Part shown: positions 8,009-12,570 of the stretch, piece by piece
How the letters are laid out: every line of letters begins with the position of its first letter
How positions within the stretch are numbered: the first letter of the stretch is position 1
Position numbers and translations under genes: made by a program
Assembly (NCBI GenBank): GCA_028869035.1
Contig: JAGWTL010000053.1
Location: 1-12,570 of the forward strand
Origin: Burkholderiales bacterium
GTDB lineage: Bacteria > Pseudomonadota > Gammaproteobacteria > Burkholderiales > Burkholderiaceae_C
DNA length: 12,570 bases
Direction of reading: 5' to 3'
Notes under the pieces: generated by a model
The model's database searches: none
Told to the model about the DNA's origin: nothing
The model's input: the letters and a program-made list of their open reading frames with translations, nothing else

Positions 8009-8979
8009 GCGCTCTGGGCCTGCGCCCAGACCATGGCGAACCAGCCGCGTTCGTCGGTCCAGGCCTGGACCTGCGCGAAACCGGCCGCCGCCAGCAGGGC
8101 CTGGAAATCGCCCAGGCGGTATTTGTAGGAGTTCTCCGTATGGATGCGCTCGCCGCGCGCGAAACGGCGCTCGCCACCGGGCCAGCGCACGGTGAGCTCG
8201 CGCCGGGCCTGCAGGTGCATCTCCATGCGCGAGTCCGCCTCGTTGAAGCAGGCCTGGTGCGACCAGTCCTGCACGGCAAAGTCGCTGCCCAGCAGGCGGT
8301 TCAGGTGCAGCAGCACATTGAGGTTGAAGGCCGCCGTCACGCCCAGCGCGTCGTCATAGGCCGGCACCAGCACCTCCAGGGGTTTGAGCAGGTCCACCCC
8401 GATCAGCAGGCCCCCGCCCTGCGCGGCCGCGCGCACCTGGCGCAGGAAAGTCAGCGCCTGCTCCGGCGTGAAATTGCCGATGCTCGAGCCCGGGTAGAAC
8501 AGCAGGCGCGGACCCGGCCCCACCTCGGGCGGCAGGTCCAGTTGCGCCGAGAAGTCCAGCCCCACCCCCAGCATGTCCAGGTCCGGGAAGCGGCGCTGCA
8601 GGGACAGCAGGGCGTGGCGCAGGTGATCGGCCGAGATGTCCACCGCCACATAACGCGCCGGCTGCAGCAGGCCGAAAAGACCCGCCGCCTTCTCGCAATT
8701 GCCCGCGCCCAGGTCCACCAGGGTGGCGCCACGCGGCACGCTGGCGGCGATGGCCGGGCCGTGGACGGCCAGCAGGGCCGCTTCGGTGCGCGTGGGGTAG
8801 TACTCGGGCAGCTCGGTGATGGCGTCGAACAGGCGCGAGCCCAGCGGATCGTAGAAATACTTGGGGGCGATGCGCGCGGGCCCGGCCTGCAGGCCCGCGA
8901 CCAGCTCCAGCCGCAAGGCCGCAGGTTCTGCGCGGTGACACTGGACAAAACGGGGCTGGGGCAGTTCGGTGCTTGGCAT
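8005..8979 (-). CDS. egtD: L-histidine N(alpha)-methyltransferase EgtD
   Basis: SAM-dependent enzyme that methylates the alpha-amino group of histidine three times to make hercynine, the precursor of ergothioneine and selenoneine. The protein has 324 residues, close to characterised EgtD. Family features are PKYFYDPLGSRLFDAI (39-54), LPEYYPTRTE (57-66), the SAM loop VDLGAGNCEK (88-97), the second SAM site VAVDIS (111-116), FYPGSSIGNF (161-170), AYDDALGVTAAFNLN (207-221) and HTENSYKY (280-287). Glu282 and Ser284 match the histidine-binding pair of mycobacterial EgtD, and Tyr61, Asn169 and Tyr208 fit the other binding positions. ATG 8979 was chosen over the upstream ATG at 9090, whose extra 37 residues (Cys/Arg/Gly-rich) do not belong to the family. 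It is the first gene of a three-gene operon with senB and selD. No Shine-Dalgarno precedes the ATG. No egtB or senA is adjacent. Confidence 0.94.
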   Translation of the reverse strand: MPSTELPQPRFVQCHRAEPAALRLELVAGLQAGPARIAPKYFYDPLGSRLFDAITELPEYYPTRTEAALLAVHGPAIAASVPRGATLVDLGAGNCEKAAGLFGLLQPARYVAVDISADHLRHALLSLQRRFPDLDMLGVGLDFSAQLDLPPEVGPGPRLLFYPGSSIGNFTPEQALTFLRQVRAAAQGGGLLIGVDLLKPLEVLVPAYDDALGVTAAFNLNVLLHLNRLLGSDFAVQDWSHQACFNEADSRMEMHLQARRELTVRWPGGERRFARGERIHTENSYKYRLGDFQALLAAAGFAQVQAWTDERGWFAMVWAQAQSA

Positions 8980-8985
8980 GCGGCC

Positions 8986-8991
8986 AATATA
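8986..8991 (-). promoter_or_regulatory. Possible -10 box of the egtD-senB-selD operon
   Basis: TATATT on the minus strand ends six bases before the egtD ATG, which would put the transcript start at or next to the A of that ATG. No clear -35 lies at the standard distance, and the only purine-rich run (GAGGGGG) is too far upstream to be its ribosome site. The box stands out in very GC-rich sequence, but its role is inferred. Confidence 0.35.
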
Positions 8992-9025
8992 GCAGCGCCC
9001 CCTCAGCAAGCGCTTTGGGCACGAC

Positions 9026-9044
9026 CCGGGGCGCGACGCCCCGG
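9026..9044. other. Perfect GC stem-loop between egtD and the Bug gene
   Basis: CCGGGGCG and CGCCCCGG form an uninterrupted 8-bp stem around CGA. A run of five T follows on the plus strand at 9053-9057, but eight bases beyond the stem, which is not a normal intrinsic terminator, and no plus-strand gene ends here. It may insulate the two divergent promoters, or bind a protein as DNA. Further short palindromes lie nearby: AAGCGCTT just upstream and GGCTG/CAGCC at 9060-9072. Confidence 0.4.
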
Positions 9045-9085
9045 CATTGTGGTTTTTACGGCTGGCGCAGCCAGACACCTTGGCG

Positions 9086-9134
9086 CACAATGCCCGGTCA
9101 TTGTGTTTACATTAACGACAAAAGTGTAAACAAT
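9086..9134 (+). promoter_or_regulatory. Promoter of the Bug gene with two overlapping inverted repeats
   Basis: TTTACA (9106-9111) and AACAAT (9129-9134), 17 bp apart, make a reasonable sigma-70 promoter with a start near 9141. Two inverted repeats surround it. CACAATG/CATTGTG (9086-9092, 9099-9105) lies just upstream of the -35. TGTTTACA/TGTAAACA (9104-9111, 9125-9132) covers the -35 and -10; the centres of its arms are 21 bp apart, two helical turns. Such placement is what an activator or repressor site would show. The regulator is not in the window. Confidence 0.55.
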
Positions 9135-9157
9135 TAACAAACCAGGAGACACTCTTC

Positions 9158-10123
9158 ATGCAACGACGCACCCTGCTGGGCGCAAGCCCCCTGCTGCTGG
9201 CCCCCACCCTGCTGCACGCGCAAAGCTATCCCAACAAGCCCATCCGCTACATCGTGCCCGTGGCCGCCGGCGGCGGCAGTGACATGGTGGGCCGCACCGT
9301 GACCGAACGCTGGGGCAAGGCGCTGGGCCAGACTTTCGTGGTCGACAACCAGGGCGGCGGCGGCGGTGTCATCGCCAGCCAGAACACGGCCAAGGCCGCA
9401 CCCGACGGCTATACGCTGATGCAGGGCTACGTGGCCACCCACGGCACCAGCCCGGCCACGCGCAAGCTGCCCTACGACCCCATCAAGGATTTCACGCCCA
9501 TCGGCATGATCGGCGGCACGCCCAATGTGCTGGTGGTCAATGCCGCCATCCCCGCCAGGGACGTCAAGGAGTTCGTGGCCTACCTGCGCGCCAACATGGG
9601 CAAGGTCAGCTACGGTTCGGCCGGCGCGGGTTCGCTCACCCACCTGACCATGGAACTGTTCAAGCAGCAGATCAACTCCTTCATGGTGCACATCCCCTAC
9701 CGCGGCATCGCCCCGGCTTTCACCGACCTGATCGGCGGCCAGACCCAGGCCATGTTCCCGGGGCTGGCGGCTGCGCTGCCGCACATCCGCTCGGGCCGCG
9801 TGCGCGCCCTCGCCGTGACCGGCGCGCAGCGCCATCCGCAGCTCAAGGACACGCCGACGCTGGACGAGCTGGGCTACAAGGGTTTCGACGCCATGCAGTG
9901 GTATGGCGTGGTGGGTCCGGCCGGCATGCCGGCGCCCGTCGTCAAGCAGCTCAACGACAGCCTCAACAGCGTGCTCAAGGCGCCGGACATGCGTGACAAG
10001 CTTTCGGTCGAAGCCATCGAGCCCATGCCCATGAGCGCCGAAGCCTTCGCCAAGTTCATGCGCGAGGACATCGCGCGCTGGACCAAGCTGGCCAAGGACC
10101 GCGGCATCCAGCTCGACAGCTAG
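9158..10123 (+). CDS. Bug/TctC family tripartite tricarboxylate-type periplasmic binding protein
   Basis: A 321-residue periplasmic solute-binding protein of the Bug family, which captures carboxylates and related small molecules, sometimes for a TctAB permease. Residues 1-21 are a signal peptide beginning MQRRTLL and ending LLHAQ, consistent with export. The mature part opens with the family signature YPNKPIRYIVPVAAGGGSD (24-42), then VVDNQGGGGGVIAS, APDGYTLMQG, and later VHIPYRG and GVVGPAGMPAPVV. AGGAGA at 9144-9149 gives a good ribosome site for ATG 9158. No tctA or tctB is adjacent, which is normal in Burkholderiales, where dozens of orphan Bug genes occur. The ligand cannot be read from the sequence; the neighbouring MmgE/PrpD gene hints at a di- or tricarboxylate. 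Confidence 0.93.
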   Translation: MQRRTLLGASPLLLAPTLLHAQSYPNKPIRYIVPVAAGGGSDMVGRTVTERWGKALGQTFVVDNQGGGGGVIASQNTAKAAPDGYTLMQGYVATHGTSPATRKLPYDPIKDFTPIGMIGGTPNVLVVNAAIPARDVKEFVAYLRANMGKVSYGSAGAGSLTHLTMELFKQQINSFMVHIPYRGIAPAFTDLIGGQTQAMFPGLAAALPHIRSGRVRALAVTGAQRHPQLKDTPTLDELGYKGFDAMQWYGVVGPAGMPAPVVKQLNDSLNSVLKAPDMRDKLSVEAIEPMPMSAEAFAKFMREDIARWTKLAKDRGIQLDS

Positions 10124-10141
10124 AAAAGCATTGCTGCTCCC

Positions 10142-10271
10142 CCGTTCGGGCTGAGCCGCCTGTCCTGAGCAAAGTCGAAGGGGTCGAAGCCCTTTGCAGG
10201 TGCTTGCCTGGCAGGCGCCTGTGTTTCGACAAGCCTGTCCTGAGCTGAGTCGAAGGGCTCAACGCGAACGG
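10142..10271. repeat. Dispersed intergenic repeat, two-unit form
   Basis: A 130-bp element filling most of the gap between the Bug and MmgE/PrpD genes. It begins CCGTTCGGG (10142-10150) and ends CGCGAACGG (10263-10271), the same termini as the element at 1121-1191. Inside are two direct copies of a 23-bp unit, 10160-10182 and 10235-10257, differing at two positions and containing CTGTCCTGAGC and AGTCGAAGGG. A perfect CAGGCGCCTG palindrome lies at 10212-10221. It may act as a hairpin-forming 3' end for the Bug transcript, but it has no T run. Confidence 0.75.
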
Positions 10272-10320
10272 ATTTATCCTCTATCGTCTTCTAGACCTCA
10301 TACACCAAAGAGCTTTTCCC

Positions 10321-11691
10321 ATGGCCCGCAATACCCAGGTCACCGCCGACCACAACGCTCCCGCCGTCACCCAAACCCTGGCCCGTTTTGTGGCCGGCCA
10401 TCCCGCGCGCGGCTGGAGCGACGCGGTGGACCACGAAGCGCACCGCACCTTCATGAACTGGCTGGGTTGCGCCGTCGGCGCCGCGCAGCACGAGTCGGCC
10501 CATGCCGCGCTCGGGGCCGTGAACATGCTGCAACCCGCGCCGCAGGCCAGCGTGCTGGGCCGCACCGACAAGGTGGACATGGCCAGCGCAGCCCTGGTCA
10601 ACGGCATCACCTCGCACACCTTCGACTTCGACGACACCCACCTCAAGACCATCATCCACCCGGCCGGCCCCGTGGCCTCGGCAGTCCTGGCGCTCGCGGA
10701 ACACAGGGGCCTGAGCGGCCGCGCCGTGATCGACGCGCTGGTGCTGGGCATCGACGTCTCCTGCCGCGTGGGCAACACCATGTACCCCGAGCACTACGAC
10801 CGCGGCTGGCACATCACCGGCTCCACCGGCATGCTGGGCGCGGCCGCCGGTTGCGCGCGCCTGCTGGGTCTGGACGAAAAACAGACCGCCATGGCCCTGG
10901 GCATCGCCGCCTCGCAGCCCGTGGGCATGCGCGAGCAGTTCGGCACCATGACCAAGCCCTTCCACCCGGGCGGTGCGGCGCGCGCCGGCCTGATGTCGGC
11001 GCTGCTGGCCAGCCAGGGTTTCACGGCCAGCCCCAAGGCGCTGGAAGCGCCGCGCGGCATGATCCAGACCGTCTCCACCAAGTACGCCTGGAACGAGATC
11101 ACGGACGAACTCGGCCAGCGCTTCGAGATCTCCTTCAACAGCTACAAGCCCTTTGCCTGCGGCATCGTGATCCACCCCAGCATCGACGCCTGCTCGCAAC
11201 TGCGCGCGCAAGGCGTGAAGGCAGACGATGTGGAGCGCATCGAGCTCAAGGTGCACTCGCTGGTGCTCGAGCTCACGGGCAAGAAGGAACCGGCCGACGG
11301 CCTGCAAGGCAAGTTCAGCGTGTACCACGGCTGCGCCTGCGGCCTGATCTTCGGCAAGGCCGGTGAAGACCAGTACGCCGACGACATCGTGAACCGCCCC
11401 GACATGGTGGCGCTGCGCCGCAAGGTGGTGGCCACGGTCGACGACAGCATCGACGAGGCCAGCGCCGACGTGACCGCCGTGCTGAAAGACGGCCGCCGCG
11501 TGCATGTGTTCGTGAAGCACGCGATCGGATCGCTGGAAAACCCCATGACCGACGCCATGCTGGAAGGCAAGTTCCGCGACCTGTCCGAGCCGGTGATCGG
11601 CCAGGGCAAGACCAGCGAACTGATCGCCGCCTGCTGGAAGCTGGACAGCCTGAGCGATGTGCGTCAGCTCACGGCGCTGGCACGGCCCTGA
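10321..11691 (+). CDS. MmgE/PrpD family protein (2-methylcitrate dehydratase/cis-aconitate decarboxylase fold)
   Basis: A 456-residue cytoplasmic protein of the MmgE/PrpD superfamily, whose members dehydrate 2-methylcitrate, decarboxylate cis-aconitate, or act on related carboxylic acids. Family features are the early NWLGCAVGAAQHESA (46-60), ALVNGITSHTFDFDDTH (91-107) with its Asp/His cluster, HP (113-114), HITGSTG (164-170), GMREQFGTMTKPFHPG (202-217) with a conserved Lys, and YKPFACGIVIHP in the C-terminal half. No true prp operon genes (prpB, prpC, acnD) are adjacent, so it is probably not the housekeeping PrpD. In Burkholderiales, MmgE/PrpD genes beside a Bug gene are common and suggest uptake and breakdown of the same acid. 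ATG 10321 has a weak AAAGAG ribosome site. The exact reaction is open. Confidence 0.88.
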   Translation: MARNTQVTADHNAPAVTQTLARFVAGHPARGWSDAVDHEAHRTFMNWLGCAVGAAQHESAHAALGAVNMLQPAPQASVLGRTDKVDMASAALVNGITSHTFDFDDTHLKTIIHPAGPVASAVLALAEHRGLSGRAVIDALVLGIDVSCRVGNTMYPEHYDRGWHITGSTGMLGAAAGCARLLGLDEKQTAMALGIAASQPVGMREQFGTMTKPFHPGGAARAGLMSALLASQGFTASPKALEAPRGMIQTVSTKYAWNEITDELGQRFEISFNSYKPFACGIVIHPSIDACSQLRAQGVKADDVERIELKVHSLVLELTGKKEPADGLQGKFSVYHGCACGLIFGKAGEDQYADDIVNRPDMVALRRKVVATVDDSIDEASADVTAVLKDGRRVHVFVKHAIGSLENPMTDAMLEGKFRDLSEPVIGQGKTSELIAACWKLDSLSDVRQLTALARP

Positions 11692-11724
11692 AGCAGACCC
11701 CCGTCCGCGCTGCCACGCTGCTGC

Positions 11725-12270
11725 TCAACAGCATCGGGCAGCGACGGCGGGGACGGCACTTGTCCGTCCCTTCTGCGAGGACACGGAGGCTGTCTCGTGG
11801 ATCTGCAGGGGCACCTCCATGCCCCGGTTCGGCGCCAGGCGCAGGAATGCGCCCAGGGCCGTCAGCAGCAGGGCCGCGCTGACGATGATGGCCACCGGGT
11901 AATGCAGATTGCCCGCCAGCTCCAGCTGGCTGTACTTGATGACCATGATCAGGCCTTCCAGCGACAGCGCCACGCAGACCGTGCCGATGAAACGCGGCAG
12001 CGTGCGCCGGAGCATGACGATCACGTCGTGCCCCTCTTCTTCCCCGTACTCCTTGCTGATTACCATGGCCAGCTCGAACACCGCCATGGCGATGACACCG
12101 GCGTTGACGATCTTGATGACGATCTGCGTGATGTCTTCCCCATGCAGGAGCTGGCCGACCGCTGTCCCCAGAGTGGAGAGCAGGATGGTCGCGGAAATCG
12201 CCAGGAAGAGGAAGGTGAAGCCCTTGGCAAAAACCTTCTGGATCGTGACGGACAAGGCGTCGTTTTTCAT
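11725..12270 (-). CDS. Small four-helix membrane protein, possibly PsiE-like
   Basis: A 181-residue inner-membrane protein of uncertain function. Hydrophobic helices are near residues 18-38, 50-71, 94-112 and 124-145. A charged loop KEYGEEEGHD (73-82) lies between helices 2 and 3. The four-helix size and layout recall PsiE-type phosphate-starvation proteins, but I do not recognise a diagnostic motif. Start ATG 12270 was chosen because AGGAAG lies four bases upstream; the frame stays open to 12465, but that upstream part is Pro/Arg-rich and unlike a protein terminus. The last 35 residues or so are polar and low in complexity, and their codons overlap a strong hairpin, so the tail may be recently extended. 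It converges on the MmgE/PrpD gene with a 33-bp gap. Confidence 0.75.
   Translation of the reverse strand: MKNDALSVTIQKVFAKGFTFLFLAISATILLSTLGTAVGQLLHGEDITQIVIKIVNAGVIAMAVFELAMVISKEYGEEEGHDVIVMLRRTLPRFIGTVCVALSLEGLIMVIKYSQLELAGNLHYPVAIIVSAALLLTALGAFLRLAPNRGMEVPLQIHETASVSSQKGRTSAVPAVAARCC
11750..11770. terminator. Hairpin between convergent genes, possible bidirectional terminator
   Basis: GGGACGG (11750-11756) and CCGTCCC (11764-11770) form a perfect 7-bp stem with a 7-base loop, followed on the plus strand by TTCT. It lies 59 bp after the MmgE/PrpD stop but inside the last codons of the opposing membrane-protein gene. A looser, longer inverted repeat (around 11700-11716 and 11736-11752, sharing GCTGCC/GGCAGC) precedes it. 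The T run is too short for a classical intrinsic terminator. Confidence 0.35.
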
Positions 12271-12409
12271 GCTGCTTCCTAAGGTGGTTGAAGGCCCGCG
12301 CAAGCCGGGGCCATTCCGAGCGGAGATTCTGCGGTGATGGCGTGGCGCAGTGCCCGCGGGTGGCAGGCTGTCCAGGTGGGCTCCATGCCACCGCGCATCG
12401 AGAACAGGC

Positions 12410-12430
12410 CCGAAGACTAAACGCCTTCGG
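12410..12430. other. Short hairpin in the gap upstream of the small membrane protein
   Basis: CCGAAG and CTTCGG pair around a nine-base loop, about 140 bp before the membrane-protein start and 38 bp past the VF530 stop. It could help end the VF530 transcript, but a seven-base A run (12445-12451) lies on the wrong side for a standard terminator on the minus strand. I see nothing else of note in 12271-12467. Confidence 0.2.
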
Positions 12431-12467
12431 CCTAAGGTCCCGGCAAAAAAATACTTTGTTGCCAACG

Positions 12468-12570
12468 TTACGGCCGCGGGGCGCGCCGCTGCTCGCGCAG
12501 CATGTAGAGGTACAGCCCCTCCACCTTCTCGCGCGCCCAGGGCGTCTTGCGCAGGAACTTCAGGCTCGAC
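12468..12570 (-). CDS. VF530/DUF2132 family protein, C-terminal fragment
   Basis: Only the last 34 codons are in the window; the gene begins beyond 12570. The visible part, SSLKFLRKTPWAREKVEG followed by LYLYMLREQ and an Arg/Pro tail, matches the conserved C-terminal half of VF530 (DUF2132) proteins, small basic proteins with a reported DNA-binding-like fold and no settled role. The TAA stop is at 12468-12470. The transcript would run toward the small membrane protein gene 197 bp downstream. Confidence 0.82.
   Translation of the reverse strand, partial: SSLKFLRKTPWAREKVEGLYLYMLREQRRAPRP

Noticed and set aside
8980..9090. Upstream ATG giving EgtD 37 more residues
   Set aside because: The extension does not resemble EgtD and would run through the palindromes of the promoter region.
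8140..9129. A 329-codon plus-strand frame over egtD
   Set aside because: Shadow of egtD with Gln/Arg/His-rich composition and no family match.
10142..10271. Repeats as a CRISPR array or an insertion sequence
   Set aside because: There are only two internal copies with no regular spacers, no cas genes and no transposase; the end structure matches a dispersed intergenic repeat.
10291..11520. A 409-codon open frame antisense to the MmgE/PrpD gene
   Set aside because: Composition is His/Ala/Gly-rich shadow sequence, with no motif; the opposite strand has clear family motifs throughout.
10321..11691. Housekeeping PrpD of the 2-methylcitrate cycle
   Set aside because: No prpB, prpC or acnD is adjacent and the neighbour is a Bug gene, so only the superfamily is claimed.
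12445..12451. Seven-A run as the T tract of an intrinsic terminator for the VF530 gene
   Set aside because: On the minus strand the T run comes before the CCGAAG/CTTCGG hairpin, the reverse of the normal order.

Overview
The window is GC-rich, densely packed bacterial DNA that looks like a member of the Comamonadaceae (Burkholderiales, Betaproteobacteria). The reasons are an orphan Bug-type (TctC) binding protein, an ftsY divergent from a pair of M16 peptidases, and dispersed repeats whose ends read CCGTTCG/CGAACGG, a repeat type I associate with this family. The genus cannot be fixed from sequence alone. No rRNA, tRNA, CRISPR array, transposase or phage gene is visible.

Layout. (1) 1-2646, minus strand: two M16 metallopeptidase-family genes. 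The upstream one keeps the HxxEH zinc site; the downstream one (cut by the window edge) has lost it, so together they look like a catalytic/non-catalytic pair. Two small repeats sit where the second gene should begin. (2) 2676-6016, plus strand: ftsY (SRP receptor), then a membrane-bound PAS-GGDEF-EAL cyclic-di-GMP protein. (3) 5958-8979, minus strand: three genes with 4-base start/stop overlaps, egtD (hercynine synthesis), a glycosyltransferase that I recognise as SenB-like (selenosugar synthase), and selD/senC (selenophosphate synthetase). The last gene converges on the GGDEF-EAL gene and overlaps it by 59 bp. (4) 9158-11691, plus strand: a Bug periplasmic binding protein and an MmgE/PrpD-family protein, separated by a 130-bp dispersed repeat. 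(5) 11725-12570, minus strand: a small four-helix membrane protein (perhaps PsiE-like) and the C-terminal end of a VF530/DUF2132 protein.

The most interesting part is region 3. SelD makes selenophosphate, SenB-type enzymes use it with a UDP-sugar to make a selenosugar, and EgtD makes hercynine; these are the two half-substrates of selenoneine, the selenium analogue of ergothioneine. The enzyme that joins them (SenA, an EgtB relative) is not in the window: both flanks of the operon are unrelated genes. The organism therefore either encodes SenA elsewhere or uses the intermediates differently. The operon may also be read from a leaderless start, because a TATATT box lies only six bases before the egtD ATG.

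Other points of structure are a symmetric TAGAAT/ATTCTA palindrome in the 29-bp gap between the divergent M16 and ftsY genes, and nested inverted repeats in the promoter of the Bug gene.
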